From Rhodococcus sp. B50 (GTDB taxonomy: Bacteria > Actinomycetota > Actinomycetes > Mycobacteriales > Mycobacteriaceae): a stretch of 64,000 bases of DNA. The notes beneath the pieces were generated by a model. The model did no database searches and was not told the origin of the DNA. It saw only the letters and a program-made list of their open reading frames with translations. Shown piece after piece: positions 10,920 through 20,950 of the stretch. Both the position numbers and the translations under genes were made by a program. The stretch spans positions 682,001 through 746,000 of the forward strand of contig NZ_WPAG02000002.1 of the NCBI RefSeq assembly GCF_013602415.1, read 5' to 3'. Numbering within the stretch: the stretch's first letter is position 1; every line of letters begins with the position of its first letter.

Positions 10920-12202
10920 TGACCCTCGAGACCTCGGACAGGGCCCACGTGACCGAAACGCTCGACGAATTTCGGGCGCGGGCGCGGGCGTGGATCGAAT
11001 CGAATCTGGAACGCTCCGATTCGTCGGCCTACGTCGGCGTGTTGCGCCCCGAAGCATCCGATGAGGAGGAACTCGCTCTCGTCCAGCGCGAGCGCGACAT
11101 CCAGCGTGCGATGTTCGACGCGGGCTTCGCCGGCATCTGCTTTCCGCGCGAATACGGCGGCCAGGAGCTGCCCCGCGCCTACCAGCGGGTCTTCGACGAG
11201 GAACTCGCCGGATACGAGTATCCCTCCCGGCTACAGGTGCCCACCTTCGTGCCGTGCGCCGCGGTGCTGCTCGAGTTCGGGACCGAGGAGCAGAAGCGCC
11301 GGCACATCCCCGCCATCCTGAAGGGCGAGGAATTGTGGATGCAGATGCTGTCCGAACCCAGCGGCGGTTCCGACGTCGCTGCCGCCGTCACCACCGCGGT
11401 CCGCGACGGCGACGACTGGATCCTCAACGGATCGAAGATCTGGACCACCGGAGCATGGTGGTCGGACTGGGCGCTGTGCCTCACCCGCACCAACTGGGAC
11501 GTCCCGAAGAACCGGGGTCTGACCGTCTTCATGGTCCCGCTGAAACAGCCGTCGGTGGAGGTGCATCGCATCGAGATGCTCAGCGGCTCCAGGGAGTTCT
11601 GTCAGGAATTCCTGACCGACGTGCGCGTCCCCGACGGAGACCGGCTCGGCGAGGTCGACGACGGCTGGACCGTGGGCACGCGCTGGATGTTCCACGAGCG
11701 CATGTACCGCAACTCGCCGTATGCCACCATCCCGGCGGGGACCTCGCGCGGTGCCTCGCGGATGCCCGAGCTGTTCGCGGTGGCCCGCGACGCCGGACGG
11801 CTCGACGACCCGCTCGCACGCGACCTGCTCGGGGAGGCCCGGATGCTCGAACTGGTCAAGCAGTCCCTCGAGCAGCGGGTGTCCACGGGTGTGGCCACGC
11901 GGACCATGTCGGATCAGGCGGCGAGCATCGCCCGGCTGATGTCCGGTGTCGTGGAGAGCCGCCTCGTCACGATCGGTTACGAGTTCACCGACGCGAACGG
12001 TGCGGCCTGGGACGAGGCCGACGGAGCGGTCGCGCAGCGCGGCGTCGACCATCTGATGCGTCAGGTGTGGTGCATCGCGGGCGGGACGACGGAAATGGCG
12101 CGCAACGCGATCAGCGAACGTGTGCTCGGCATGCCCCGTGAGCGCAGCCACGACCCGAACATCCCGTTCCGGGACGTACCGCGGAGCCGCCCCGCGACGT
12201 GA
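10919..12202 (+). CDS. Acyl-CoA dehydrogenase, second (probably catalytic) subunit
   Basis: The 427-aa flavoprotein shows LWMQMLSEPSGGSDVAAA (FAD/substrate loop), GSKIWTTGAWWSDWALCLTRT, and the C-terminal CIAGGTTEMARNAISERVLG. Gly replaces Glu just before the GT of the MCAD-type base motif. A Glu in FHERMYRN (about residue 260) aligns by eye with the IVD-type base. It resembles the large-subunit FadE class. It is translationally coupled to the preceding dehydrogenase, which supports an alpha2beta2 enzyme on a CoA thioester of unknown structure. Confidence 0.87.
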   Translation: MTLETSDRAHVTETLDEFRARARAWIESNLERSDSSAYVGVLRPEASDEEELALVQRERDIQRAMFDAGFAGICFPREYGGQELPRAYQRVFDEELAGYEYPSRLQVPTFVPCAAVLLEFGTEEQKRRHIPAILKGEELWMQMLSEPSGGSDVAAAVTTAVRDGDDWILNGSKIWTTGAWWSDWALCLTRTNWDVPKNRGLTVFMVPLKQPSVEVHRIEMLSGSREFCQEFLTDVRVPDGDRLGEVDDGWTVGTRWMFHERMYRNSPYATIPAGTSRGASRMPELFAVARDAGRLDDPLARDLLGEARMLELVKQSLEQRVSTGVATRTMSDQAASIARLMSGVVESRLVTIGYEFTDANGAAWDEADGAVAQRGVDHLMRQVWCIAGGTTEMARNAISERVLGMPRERSHDPNIPFRDVPRSRPAT

Positions 12203-12240
12203 CGGACGCGGGAGGGTCCCGGGGCGGGTGGGGCGGCCGC

Positions 12241-12726
12241 TCAGGCCTTGCCGATGCCGCCGGCGATCCCCTCGTCGATCTGCTCGACCAGGGCGGAACC
12301 GAGGCGCGCGAGCGTACGCACCTGCTCGTCGTCGAGACCGTCGAACACGAGTCTGCGCACCGCTTCGACGTGGGTCGGGGCCGCCTCGACGACGGTGTCG
12401 TAGCCGTGGTCGGTGAGCACGGCGTACGAACCACGACTGCCCGGAACCGGTTCGCGTCGCACCCAGCCGCGCTTCTCCAGGCGGGTGACGACGTGGGACA
12501 GCCGCGACAGCGACGCGTTGGCCTCGGCGGCGAGGGCGTTGAGGCGGAGCTTGCGTTCGCGGGCTTCGGAGAGCAGTGCGAGGACGAAGTACTCGAAGTG
12601 GGTCATGTCGGAGTCGCGCTGCATCTGGGTGTCGAGCGCGGCCGGCAAGCGCGTGATGACGGAGACGAGTGCGCGCCAGGCGTTCTGCTGCGTCGGATCG
12701 AGCCATCGGGGGTCCTCGTTGCTCAT
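12241..12726 (-). CDS. MarR-family transcriptional regulator
   Basis: The 161-aa winged-helix protein has the MarR core: LNALAAEANASLSRLSHVVTRLEKRGWVRREPVPGSRGSYAVLTDHGYD, that is recognition helix plus wing with the conserved Asp/Arg (about residues 60-110). N- and C-terminal helices for dimerisation flank it. The ribosome site GAGGAG precedes the ATG. It is divergent from the DODA-type dioxygenase gene, and a perfect 12-bp palindrome lies at that gene's transcription start, so it probably represses the pair until an aromatic or phenolic ligand binds. Confidence 0.88.
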   Translation of the reverse strand: MSNEDPRWLDPTQQNAWRALVSVITRLPAALDTQMQRDSDMTHFEYFVLALLSEARERKLRLNALAAEANASLSRLSHVVTRLEKRGWVRREPVPGSRGSYAVLTDHGYDTVVEAAPTHVEAVRRLVFDGLDDEQVRTLARLGSALVEQIDEGIAGGIGKA

Positions 12727-12797
12727 GCGTTCTCCTCGCTCGTTCGGGCTCGCCGCCGCACCCGGGGAACAGAATGGCCTCGGGGCAGGTTCTCCTC

Positions 12798-12817
12798 TAT
12801 GATACTTGAAGCTTCAA
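12798..12817 (+). promoter_or_regulatory. Dioxygenase promoter -10 with MarR-type palindromic operator
   Basis: TATGAT (12798-12803) is a good -10. Immediately after it is the perfect palindrome TTGAAGCTTCAA (12806-12817), a sequence type used by MarR repressors. It would overlap the start of transcription of the gene beginning at 12832. Confidence 0.6.
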
Positions 12818-12831
12818 CTTGAGGGGATGTC

Positions 12832-13620
12832 ATGAGCACCGATTCTGCGACCACGCCCGCCCTGTTCCTCAGTCACGGCGCCCCACCACTCGTCGACAGC
12901 GCGTTGTGGGTCTCGCAGCTGCAGCGCTGGGCGGCCGACCTTCCGCGGCCCACGGCGATCCTCGTCGTCTCGGCGCACTGGGAGTCCGCTCCGCTGACCA
13001 TCGGGTCGACCACCACGGGCACCCCGCTCGTCTACGACTTCGGGGGATTCCCGCGGCGCTTCTACGAGGTGACCTACACCAGCCCCGGAGCGCCCGATCT
13101 CGCCCGCCAGGTCGCGGCACTGATGCCCGACGACGAACCGGTGGTGCAGCAGCCGAACCGAGGACTCGACCACGGTGCCTACGTGCCGCTGACCGTCATG
13201 TACCCGGACGCCGACATCCCGGTGCTGCAGATCTCCCTGCCCACCCTCGACCCGGAACGGCTGTTGCACCTCGGCGCCCGGCTGCGGCCGCTGCGCGAGC
13301 AGGGCGTACTCATCATCGGGTCCGGGTTCACCACGCACGGCCTGCCCTTCCTGCGCGACCCGCGGCCCGAGGCCGCCGCGCCGGGCTGGTCGTCGGAGTT
13401 CGACCACTGGACCGCCGAGCAACTTGCCCGCGGCGACGTCGACGCTCTGCTGGACTTCCGGAACCGCGCACCGGGCATGCCCTACGCGCACCCGACCGTC
13501 GAACACTTCGCGCCGCTGTTCGTGACCCTCGGTGCTTCGGAGACTCCGGATCGCGGCATCGACCAGGTCGTCGACGGCTTCTGGATGGGTCTGGCCAAGC
13601 GGTCGTTCCAGGTCGCCTGA
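12832..13620 (+). CDS. Extradiol ring-cleavage dioxygenase, class III (DODA/YgiD type)
   Basis: The 262-aa LigB-superfamily protein carries the conserved His residues in [11 protein letters not shown] (about 13), VVSAHWES (about 49), [11 protein letters not shown] (about 119) and [11 protein letters not shown], which bind the non-haem iron or zinc. The family includes 4,5-DOPA extradiol dioxygenases. The natural substrate here is probably a catechol, not DOPA itself. It is divergent from and probably repressed by the MarR gene. It is followed at 44 bp by trpE. Confidence 0.85.
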   Translation: MSTDSATTPALFLSHGAPPLVDSALWVSQLQRWAADLPRPTAILVVSAHWESAPLTIGSTTTGTPLVYDFGGFPRRFYEVTYTSPGAPDLARQVAALMPDDEPVVQQPNRGLDHGAYVPLTVMYPDADIPVLQISLPTLDPERLLHLGARLRPLREQGVLIIGSGFTTHGLPFLRDPRPEAAAPGWSSEFDHWTAEQLARGDVDALLDFRNRAPGMPYAHPTVEHFAPLFVTLGASETPDRGIDQVVDGFWMGLAKRSFQVA

Positions 13621-13664
13621 CCGCGGCTGCATCGCCGGACACGGCCCCTGGGATGATGGGGCGC

Positions 13665-15248
13665 ATGTCCGGCGAGCCCACCACCATTCCCGCAGCCACC
13701 ACCGACTCCTCCGGCGGCGGCCGGTCCGATTCGACGACCACCCGCGAGCAGTTCCGTCAGCTGGCCGCCGAGCACCGCGTGGTCCCGGTGACCCGCAAGG
13801 TGCTCGCGGACGCGGAGACCCCGCTGTCGGCCTACCGCAAGCTCGCGGCCGACCGCCCCGGGACCTTCCTGCTCGAATCGGCGGAGAACGGCCGGTCGTG
13901 GTCGCGGTGGTCGTTCATCGGGGCCGGAAGTCCGGCGGCGCTGACCGTCGTCGACGGCGACGCGGCCTGGTACGGGCACGTCCCCGCCGGCGCGCCGACG
14001 GGCGGCAACCCCGTCGACGTCCTCGGTGAGACCCTGCAGCTGCTCCACACCGACCGCATCCACGGACTTCCCCCCCTCACCAGTGGCATGGTGGGTTACC
14101 TCGGCTACGACGTCGTCCGCTATCTCGAGAAGCTGCCGACGCTCGCCGAAGACGACCTGCAGATCCCCGAAATGGTGATGTTGCTGGCCACCGACCTTGC
14201 GGCCGTCGACCACCACGAGGGGGTGATCTGGCTCATCGCCAACGCGGTGAACTGGGACGGCTCGGACGAGCGCGTCGACGAAGCCTACGACGACGCCGTG
14301 GCCCGTCTCGACCGGATGACCGAGGCGCTCGCCGCGCCCGCTCCCGCCACCGTCGCGACCTACTCGCGGCCCGAGCCCGACTACCGCCGCCAGCGCACCA
14401 CCGAGTCGTTCTGCACGGACGTCCGCAAGCTGATCGGCGACATCGAGGCCGGTGAGGCCTTCCAGGTGGTGCTCTCGCAGCGATTCGAGATCGACTGCGA
14501 GGCAGCACCGATCGACGTGTACCGGATGCTCCGCGCGTCCAATCCCAGCCCGTACATGTTCCTGCTCCACATCCCCGGCCCGGACGGCGAGACGGCCTTC
14601 TCGATCGTCGGATCGAGCCCCGAAGCGCTCGTGACGGTCTCGGACGGGGTGGCCACCACGCATCCCATCGCCGGGACCCGGTGGCGCGGCGCGGACGAGG
14701 AGGAAGACCTCCTGCTCGAGAAGGATCTCGTCCACGACGAGAAGGAGAACGCCGAGCACCTCATGCTCGTCGACCTCGGCCGCAACGATCTCGGCCGGGT
14801 GTGCGCACCGGGCACCGTCGAGGTGCACGATTACCGGCATATCGAGCGGTACAGCCACGTGATGCACCTCGTCTCCACAGTCACCGGACGACTCGCGGAG
14901 GGCAAACATGCGCTCGACGCCGTCACCGCGTGTTTCCCCGCCGGGACCCTGTCGGGCGCGCCGAAGGTACGTGCGATGGAACTGATCGAGGAACTCGAAT
15001 CCACCCGGCGTGGTATCTACGGCGGCATCGTCGGCTACCTCGATTTCGCGGGCGACGCCGATACCGCGATCGCGATCCGTTCCGCGCTCGTCAAGGACGG
15101 CGTCGCCTACGTGCAGGCAGGTGCCGGCATCGTCGCCGACTCCGATCCGGAGGCTGAGGACACCGAAGCCCGGAACAAGGCCATGTCCGCACTCGCCGCC
15201 GTGGCCGCCGCGTCCACACTGACCACCTACGGCAAGGACGCGCGGTGA
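13665..15248 (+). CDS. trpE: Anthranilate synthase component I
   Basis: This 527-aa chorismate-binding enzyme makes anthranilate from chorismate. The N-domain keeps the Trp-feedback motif [19 protein letters not shown] (about residues 66-84). The catalytic domain shows [53 protein letters not shown] and [22 protein letters not shown] 13665 is preceded by GATGAT 7 nt upstream, suggesting a leaderless start; the 44-bp gap leaves no room for a trp attenuator. No trpG or trpD lies nearby. Confidence 0.96.
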   Translation: MSGEPTTIPAATTDSSGGGRSDSTTTREQFRQLAAEHRVVPVTRKVLADAETPLSAYRKLAADRPGTFLLESAENGRSWSRWSFIGAGSPAALTVVDGDAAWYGHVPAGAPTGGNPVDVLGETLQLLHTDRIHGLPPLTSGMVGYLGYDVVRYLEKLPTLAEDDLQIPEMVMLLATDLAAVDHHEGVIWLIANAVNWDGSDERVDEAYDDAVARLDRMTEALAAPAPATVATYSRPEPDYRRQRTTESFCTDVRKLIGDIEAGEAFQVVLSQRFEIDCEAAPIDVYRMLRASNPSPYMFLLHIPGPDGETAFSIVGSSPEALVTVSDGVATTHPIAGTRWRGADEEEDLLLEKDLVHDEKENAEHLMLVDLGRNDLGRVCAPGTVEVHDYRHIERYSHVMHLVSTVTGRLAEGKHALDAVTACFPAGTLSGAPKVRAMELIEELESTRRGIYGGIVGYLDFAGDADTAIAIRSALVKDGVAYVQAGAGIVADSDPEAEDTEARNKAMSALAAVAAASTLTTYGKDAR

Positions 15249-15910
15249 CCGACGAGACGCCGGACACCGGCACCGCCACCGGACGCCGGCGCCGGCCGAC
15301 CGTGATCGCCGCCCTGCTGCTCGGTCTCGGTGCCGCCCTGCTGTGGGCCTCGAGCCGGATGACATGGGTCACCGCGATCTCGTCCGACGGTCTCGGCATC
15401 GACCGCGTCGACGATCTCGAAGGAGGTCGCTGGGCGGCGGCACTGACCCCTCTCGCTCTCGTCCTGCTCGCCTCGGTCGCCGCGGTCTTCGCCGTGCGCG
15501 GCGTGGCGCTGCGTCTCGTGGCGCTCGTGGTGGCAGCCGTTGCCGTGGCTGCCGCGGTCCCCGCGGTGCGATTGCTGACCGGGGACCCCGACCCCGGCAC
15601 GGCAGCCGGGGTGGCCGCGCTGCCGGACCGCGCGACGGTCACCGGCATGGAGACGTATCCGCTGCCGTCGATCCTCGTGATCATCGGTGCCGTCGCCGTC
15701 CTCGCTGCCGCGGTGACCCTCTGGCGCACCCCGCGAGAGTCGGCCGGACTGTCGTCGAAGTACGACGCCCCGGCGGCGCGTCGCGAGGCGGCGGCCCGGC
15801 GCGCGGAGAACGACGAGCCGCTGTCCGAACGCGGTCTGTGGGACGCGCTGGACGCTGGTGAGGATCCCACGGACGAGGGTGGCGAGGGTGATACGGGCAC
15901 CCGCCGGTGA
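15245..15910 (+). CDS. Trp-region conserved membrane protein (TIGR02234 type)
   Basis: The 221-aa protein starts at GTG 15245, overlapping the trpE stop. It has about four hydrophobic segments: [63 protein letters not shown], and [19 protein letters not shown] charged cytoplasmic tail rich in Arg, Glu and Asp follows. Actinobacteria keep this gene between trpE and trpC, and the WxSSRMTW patch matches my memory of the family. The role is unknown; coupling to trpE suggests a link to Trp supply. Confidence 0.8.
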   Translation: MTDETPDTGTATGRRRRPTVIAALLLGLGAALLWASSRMTWVTAISSDGLGIDRVDDLEGGRWAAALTPLALVLLASVAAVFAVRGVALRLVALVVAAVAVAAAVPAVRLLTGDPDPGTAAGVAALPDRATVTGMETYPLPSILVIIGAVAVLAAAVTLWRTPRESAGLSSKYDAPAARREAAARRAENDEPLSERGLWDALDAGEDPTDEGGEGDTGTRR

Positions 15911-15914
15911 CTGC

Positions 15915-15943
15915 TGTAAACCAGTTCACTACTCTTCTATACA
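15915..15943 (+). promoter_or_regulatory. Possible promoter of trpC
   Basis: TATACA (15938-15943) is a strong -10, with a weak -35 TGTAAA (15915-15920) at 17-bp spacing, in the 91-bp gap before trpC. The region is markedly more AT-rich than its surroundings. Confidence 0.5.
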
Positions 15944-16001
15944 GATCCGATGAGCTTGATCACATCGGGATTGAGCAGGGTGGGAAAGGACTCGAGCCAC
16001 G

Positions 16002-16811
16002 ATGACAGTTCTCGATTCGATTCTCGAAGGAGTGCGAGCCGACGTCGCCGCCCGTGAGGCGGCCCTCGACCTCGCCTCCGTGAAGGCTGCTGCTGCGAGT
16101 GCGCCCCCGCCGATCGACGCCAAGGCCGCGCTGCGCGAGCCCGGCATCGCGGTCATCGCGGAAGTGAAGCGTGCCAGCCCCTCGAAGGGTGCTCTCGCCG
16201 ACATCGCCGATCCGGCCGAGCTCGCCGCGGCCTACGAGTCCGGAGGGGCTCGTGCCATCAGCGTCCTCACCGAGGAACGCCGATTCCACGGCAGCCTGGC
16301 CGACCTCGACGCCGTGCGTCGTGCCGTTCGTATTCCGGTGCTGCGCAAGGATTTCGTGGTCGGTCCCTACCAGATCCACGAGGCGCGTGCGCACGGCGCC
16401 GACATCGTGCTCCTCATCGTCGCCGCGCTCGAACAGACCGTGCTGACGGCACTGATCGACCGGGTCGAGTCGCTCGGGATGACGGCGCTGGTCGAGGCGC
16501 ACACCGAGGAGGAGGCCGACCGAGCCCTCGAAGCCGGCGCGACCGTCATCGGGATCAACGCCCGCAACCTCAAGACGCTCGAGGTCGACAAGACGACGTT
16601 CTCGCGCATCGCGCCGGGCCTGCCCAGCAACGTGCTCAAGATCGCCGAGTCCGGTGTCCGCGGACCGGCCGATCTGCTCGCGTACGCGGGCGCGGGCGCC
16701 GACGCGGTGCTCGTCGGGGAAGGTCTGGTGACCAGTGGGGATCCGCGTCAGGCGGTCGCCGAACTGGTGACGGTGGGCACGCATCCGTCGTGCCCCAAGC
16801 CCGCACGCTGA
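16002..16811 (+). CDS. trpC: Indole-3-glycerol phosphate synthase
   Basis: The 269-aa TIM barrel closes the indole ring from CdRP. Family motifs are [18 protein letters not shown] (catalytic Lys), [36 protein letters not shown] (second Lys), [15 protein letters not shown] and [12 protein letters not shown]. It is monofunctional, with no fused TrpF domain. GAAAGGA precedes the ATG. It is separated from the upstream membrane-protein gene by its own probable promoter. Confidence 0.96.
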   Translation: MTVLDSILEGVRADVAAREAALDLASVKAAAASAPPPIDAKAALREPGIAVIAEVKRASPSKGALADIADPAELAAAYESGGARAISVLTEERRFHGSLADLDAVRRAVRIPVLRKDFVVGPYQIHEARAHGADIVLLIVAALEQTVLTALIDRVESLGMTALVEAHTEEEADRALEAGATVIGINARNLKTLEVDKTTFSRIAPGLPSNVLKIAESGVRGPADLLAYAGAGADAVLVGEGLVTSGDPRQAVAELVTVGTHPSCPKPAR

Positions 16812-16872
16812 CCGTCCCTGCCGGTCCGGACCCGCACGTGATCCGCGTCGCGTGGTGGGGCAGACTGGACGC

Positions 16873-18186
16873 GTGACTGCAGACGATTCCGCACTTTCCG
16901 CCAAGGGCCGAGGGCTTCCCTCGATGAGCGAAGCCCTCGCCACTCCGACCGCGCACGAACCCGACGTCCGCGGCCACTTCGGAGTCTTCGGTGGCCGCTA
17001 TGTGCCCGAGGCGCTCATGGCGGTGATCGAGGAGGTCACCGCCGCCTACGAGAAGGAACGCGTCGACCCCGGCTTTCTCGCCGAACTCGATCGGCTGCAG
17101 CGCGAGTACACCGGTCGTCCGTCCCCGGTCTACGAGGCCGCTCGTCTCAGCGAACACGCCGGCGGCGCGCGCATCTTCCTCAAGCGCGAGGATCTCAACC
17201 ACACCGGCTCGCACAAGATCAACAACGTGCTCGGGCAGGTGCTGCTCGCCAAGCGCATGGGAAAGACCCGCGTGATCGCCGAGACCGGAGCCGGCCAGCA
17301 CGGTGTCGCCACCGCGACCGCGTGCGCCCTGTTCGGTCTCGAATGCCGCGTCTACATGGGCGAGGTCGACACCGAGCGGCAGGCGCTCAACGTCGCGCGT
17401 ATGCGTCTGCTCGGCTCCGAGGTGATCGCCGCCAAGACCGGCTCGCGCACCCTCAAGGACGCGATCAACGAAGCAATGCGCGACTGGGTCACCAACGCCG
17501 ACAACACCTACTACTGCTTCGGCACCGCCGCCGGTCCGCATCCCTTCCCGGCGATGGTCCGCGACTTCCAGCGCATCATAGGCCTCGAGGCACGCGCCCA
17601 GATCCGCGAGCTCACCGGTCGTCTGCCCGACGCCGTCGTCGCCTGCGTCGGCGGAGGGTCGAACGCGATCGGCATCTTCCATCCGTTCATCGACGACCCG
17701 TCCGTCAAGCTCGTCGGCTGCGAGGCCGGGGGAGACGGGGTCGAGACCGGACGGCACGCCGCCACCATCGGCGGCGGCACCCACGGTGCCCTGCACGGCG
17801 CGTACTCGTATCTGTTGCAGAACGAGGACGGCCAGACCATCGAATCTCATTCGATCTCCGCCGGGCTCGACTATCCCGGCGTCGGCCCCGAACACGCCTG
17901 GCTCGCCGACACCGGCCGGGCCGAGTACCGCGCCGTCACCGACAGCGAGGCCATGGACGCCTTCGCGTTGCTGTGCCGCACCGAGGGCATCATTCCCGCG
18001 ATCGAGTCGGCCCACGCCGTCGCCGGTGCCGTGAAACTCGGCCCCGAACTCGGCAAGGGCGCCATCGTCCTCGTCAACCTCTCCGGTCGCGGAGACAAGG
18101 ACGTCGACACCGCCGCCAAGTGGTTCGGTTACCTGCCGACCGACGAGTCCGCCGACAAGACCGGCCCCGAAGGAGCAGCCCAGTGA
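16873..18186 (+). CDS. trpB: Tryptophan synthase beta chain
   Basis: The 437-aa PLP enzyme condenses indole and serine. The PLP lysine is in [18 protein letters not shown], followed by [20 protein letters not shown], the phosphate-binding [15 protein letters not shown], and [14 protein letters not shown]. It also retains [11 protein letters not shown] near the C-terminus. GTG 16873 is chosen because CAGACT lies 6 nt before it (leaderless pattern). An in-frame ATG at 16852 gives an unlikely N-terminus, and ATG 16924 (MSEALATP) is a shorter alternative. Its stop overlaps trpA by GTGA. Confidence 0.96.
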   Translation: MTADDSALSAKGRGLPSMSEALATPTAHEPDVRGHFGVFGGRYVPEALMAVIEEVTAAYEKERVDPGFLAELDRLQREYTGRPSPVYEAARLSEHAGGARIFLKREDLNHTGSHKINNVLGQVLLAKRMGKTRVIAETGAGQHGVATATACALFGLECRVYMGEVDTERQALNVARMRLLGSEVIAAKTGSRTLKDAINEAMRDWVTNADNTYYCFGTAAGPHPFPAMVRDFQRIIGLEARAQIRELTGRLPDAVVACVGGGSNAIGIFHPFIDDPSVKLVGCEAGGDGVETGRHAATIGGGTHGALHGAYSYLLQNEDGQTIESHSISAGLDYPGVGPEHAWLADTGRAEYRAVTDSEAMDAFALLCRTEGIIPAIESAHAVAGAVKLGPELGKGAIVLVNLSGRGDKDVDTAAKWFGYLPTDESADKTGPEGAAQ

Positions 18187-18986
18187 GCGCCCCACACGAA
18201 CGCCTGACCGAGATCTTCGCGACCTGCCGTGCCGAGAACCGCGCCGCGCTGGTCGGCTACCTCCCGGTCGGCTATCCGACGGTCGAGCGTTCCGTCGAGG
18301 CGATGAAGACCCTCGTCGAGGGCGGCTGCGATCTCATCGAGGTCGGCATCCCGTACAGCGACCCCGTCATGGACGGCACCACCATCCAGAACGCTGCGTT
18401 CGAGGCGATCGCCAACGGCGTCCGGGTCCGCGACGTCTTCCCCGCAGTCGAAGCGATCACCGCCGCCGGCGGTGCCGCAGTCGTGATGACCTACTGGAAT
18501 CTCGTGATCAAGTACGGCGTCGAGAACTTCGCGCGCGACCTCGCCGCGGCGGGCGGACTCGGCATCATCACGCCGGATCTCGTGCCGGACGAGGCCGAGG
18601 AGTGGATCGCCGCGGCCGACAAGTACGGGCTCGGCCGGATCTTCCTGGTCGCGCCGTCGTCGACCAACGAACGCCTCGCGACCACCCTCGACAAGTGCCG
18701 CGGCTTCGTCTACGCCACGTCGACGATGGGTGTCACCGGTGCCCGCGACAGCGTCGACAACCGCGCGCCGGAGATCGTCGCCCGGGTACGCACGCACTCC
18801 GACATCCCGGTCGGCGTCGGCCTCGGTGTGCGCAACGGTGCACAGGCCGCGGAGATCGCGGGCTACGCCGACGGCGTGATCGTGGGTTCGGCGCTGGTCT
18901 CCGCCGTGGCCGAGGGACACGACGCGCTGCTCGCCCTCACACAGGATCTCGCGAAGGGCGTTCGCTCCGCTAACGTGCACTCGTGA
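18183..18986 (+). CDS. trpA: Tryptophan synthase alpha chain
   Basis: The 267-aa TIM barrel cleaves indole-3-glycerol phosphate and channels indole to TrpB. The catalytic Glu and Asp are in [20 protein letters not shown]. Phosphate loops include [18 protein letters not shown] and [12 protein letters not shown]. The COMM loop shows [21 protein letters not shown] 18183 overlaps the trpB stop and the trpA stop overlaps lgt, so trpB-trpA-lgt are coupled. Confidence 0.96.
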   Translation: MSAPHERLTEIFATCRAENRAALVGYLPVGYPTVERSVEAMKTLVEGGCDLIEVGIPYSDPVMDGTTIQNAAFEAIANGVRVRDVFPAVEAITAAGGAAVVMTYWNLVIKYGVENFARDLAAAGGLGIITPDLVPDEAEEWIAAADKYGLGRIFLVAPSSTNERLATTLDKCRGFVYATSTMGVTGARDSVDNRAPEIVARVRTHSDIPVGVGLGVRNGAQAAEIAGYADGVIVGSALVSAVAEGHDALLALTQDLAKGVRSANVHS

Positions 18987-19972
18987 CATCCACTGCGTCT
19001 GTTCTGGCATATCTGCCGAGTCCGCCGCAGGGCGTCTGGTACCTCGGGCCCTTCGCCCTCCGTGCCTACGCCCTGTGCATCATCGTCGGGATCGTCGTGG
19101 CGATCTGGTGGGGTGACCGCCGGTGGGTCGCCCGCGGCGGGCAGGCGGGCACCGTCCTCGACATCGCCGTGTGGGCGGTGCCCTTCGGTCTGATCGGCGG
19201 GCGGCTCTACCACGTAGCCACCGATTGGCAGAAGTACTTCGGAGCCGGGGCGGAGCCGGTCGACGCCCTGAAGATCTGGGAGGGCGGCCTCGGTATCTGG
19301 GGCGCCGTCGCGTTCGGAGCGCTGGGGGCGTGGATCGGGTGCCGCCGGCGCGGGATCCCGCTGCCCGCCTTCGGGGACGCGCTGGCCCCGGCGATCCTGC
19401 TGGCGCAGGCCATCGGGCGCCTCGGCAACTGGTTCAACCAGGAACTCTACGGCCGCGAGACCACGGTCCCGTGGGGACTCGAGATCTACGAGCGGCGCAA
19501 CGAGGCGGGGCAGGTCGCTCCCGGGCTGGTCGACGGTGTGTCCACCGGCGAGGTGGCCTTCGTGGTGCACCCGACCTTCCTCTACGAACTGCTGTGGAAC
19601 CTCGCCGTCGTGCTGCTGCTGGTGCTCGTCGACCGGAAGTTCACGATCGGCCACGGACGATTGTTCGCCCTCTACGTCGCCGGGTACTGCGCGGGCCGGT
19701 TCTGGATCGAACTCATGCGCACGGACGCCGCCACCGAGATCGCGGGCATCCGGATCAACACGTTCACCTCGGGCATCGTGTTCGTGCTCGCGGTCGCGTA
19801 CTTCGTCCTTGCGCGCAAGGGCCGCGAGGAGCCCTCGACACTGAATCCGGCGGCGACAGCGAACACAGCCGCGGCCGCCCCGGCGGGCGAGCAGGAGACG
19901 GCCGGCCGCTCGCCTGCCGCCGGTAGAGTCGACGAGGCGACGTCCGGAGACAACAAGGGGGATCACTCGTGA
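18983..19972 (+). CDS. lgt: Prolipoprotein diacylglyceryl transferase
   Basis: The 329-aa membrane enzyme adds diacylglycerol to the lipobox Cys of prolipoproteins. The Lgt signature [21 protein letters not shown] is present (about residues 146-166), as are [32 protein letters not shown] and the C-terminal catalytic-loop helix [10 protein letters not shown]. About seven membrane helices are expected. The last 50 residues form an Ala/Gly-rich cytoplasmic tail, longer than in E. coli but usual in actinobacteria. The window's MetQ and iron-binding lipoproteins would be its substrates. Confidence 0.94.
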   Translation: MTSTASVLAYLPSPPQGVWYLGPFALRAYALCIIVGIVVAIWWGDRRWVARGGQAGTVLDIAVWAVPFGLIGGRLYHVATDWQKYFGAGAEPVDALKIWEGGLGIWGAVAFGALGAWIGCRRRGIPLPAFGDALAPAILLAQAIGRLGNWFNQELYGRETTVPWGLEIYERRNEAGQVAPGLVDGVSTGEVAFVVHPTFLYELLWNLAVVLLLVLVDRKFTIGHGRLFALYVAGYCAGRFWIELMRTDAATEIAGIRINTFTSGIVFVLAVAYFVLARKGREEPSTLNPAATANTAAAAPAGEQETAGRSPAAGRVDEATSGDNKGDHS

Positions 19973-20859
19973 CCACACAGGACCCGGGAGCTGCGGGAGC
20001 ACCCGATTCGGAGCCTGCCAAGCCGGACCTGACGAAGCGGACCGGGTCCGGATCCGGCGCGGACACCCCGGATCGGTCGTCGGAGAGCGACCAGACCCCG
20101 CCGCCCGATCTCGGACGGGCCTTCGACTACGACGCCACCGCGCAGGCCTCGCTGTCCGCGCAACCGCCCACCCTCGACTCTCTCGGTGGTGCCACCGGCA
20201 CTCCGGGGCCCGGATGGGACACCTATTCCGGCGTCGGCAACGGCCCGGGTTGGGGGAACACACCCAGCTACCCGCCGCCGGCCGAGCACCAGTCCGATTA
20301 CCCGCCGCCGGGCGACTACCCCTACGGCGAGCACGCGGGTCGGCCGGGAAGCGGCGCCGGACCGGTCTACGGGACACCCGATCCGCACTATCCCATCGGA
20401 TCGTCGCCGCAGGGTTCACCATCGGCGCCGGGCTCCTCGTACTCCCACGTTCCGCCCGGTCCTGCGCCGTACGGACAGCCGCCCCAGGGCGGCCAGGGAT
20501 ACGGACAGCCGCCGCAGGGCGGCCAGTACGGCTCGCCCGGCTACGGGGTGTCGCCGGCCTACGGCTACACCGACCCGGCGAACCCGTACGGACGCGACCT
20601 CGCTGCCCCCTACGGCCGCGATCCCTATACCGGCGAGCCCTACTCCGACAAGAGCAAGGTCACCGCGGGCGTGCTGGGGATCCTGCTCGGCGGTTTCGGT
20701 GCCGGGCGCTTCTATCTCGACCAGCCGGGCGTGGCGGTCGCGCAGATCGCCGTCACCTGGCTCACCTGTGGTATCGGGGGCATCTGGCCGTTGATCGACG
20801 GCATCCTCATGCTCACAGGCAAGGTCCGCGACAAGAACGGACGTCAACTCCGTCCGTGA
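19969..20859 (+). CDS. TM2-domain protein with long Pro/Gly/Tyr-rich N-terminus
   Basis: The 296-aa protein starts at GTG 19969 in a GTGA overlap with lgt. Residues 1 to about 215 are low complexity, rich in Pro, Gly, Ser and Tyr, with repeated GQPPQGGQ units. Residues 220-290 form a TM2 domain: [23 protein letters not shown], then [22 protein letters not shown] with the basic tail. Mycobacteria keep such a gene after lgt. The disordered part is presumably cytoplasmic. Function is unknown. Confidence 0.82.
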   Translation: MTTQDPGAAGAPDSEPAKPDLTKRTGSGSGADTPDRSSESDQTPPPDLGRAFDYDATAQASLSAQPPTLDSLGGATGTPGPGWDTYSGVGNGPGWGNTPSYPPPAEHQSDYPPPGDYPYGEHAGRPGSGAGPVYGTPDPHYPIGSSPQGSPSAPGSSYSHVPPGPAPYGQPPQGGQGYGQPPQGGQYGSPGYGVSPAYGYTDPANPYGRDLAAPYGRDPYTGEPYSDKSKVTAGVLGILLGGFGAGRFYLDQPGVAVAQIAVTWLTCGIGGIWPLIDGILMLTGKVRDKNGRQLRP

Positions 20860-20886
20860 CGCCCGGGTGCCGCCGTCTCTCGGGCG

Positions 20887-20907
20887 CCCCGGCGACACGC
20901 GCCGGGG
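20887..20907 (+). terminator. GC-rich hairpin between the TM2 gene and pyk
   Basis: CCCCGGCG (20887-20894), loop ACACG, CGCCGGGG (20900-20907) is a perfect 8-bp stem 28 bp after the TM2 stop, without a T-run. It probably ends the trp-lgt transcript before the separate pyk promoter. Confidence 0.55.
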
Positions 20908-20938
20908 TGCTGAGATGGAGGCTCCGAGCGTCGAAGGC

Positions 20939-20944
20939 TAGGCT
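20939..20944 (+). promoter_or_regulatory. Leaderless -10 element for pyk (TAGGCT)
   Basis: TAGGCT lies 6 nt before GTG 20951, and no ribosome site precedes the gene. This is the same arrangement as at hisH and priA. Confidence 0.5.
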
Positions 20945-20950
20945 CGAACC

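Noticed and set aside
13621..13664. Trp-codon attenuator before trpE
   Set aside because: The gap is only 44 bp, has no leader ORF with Trp codons and appears to be a leaderless promoter.
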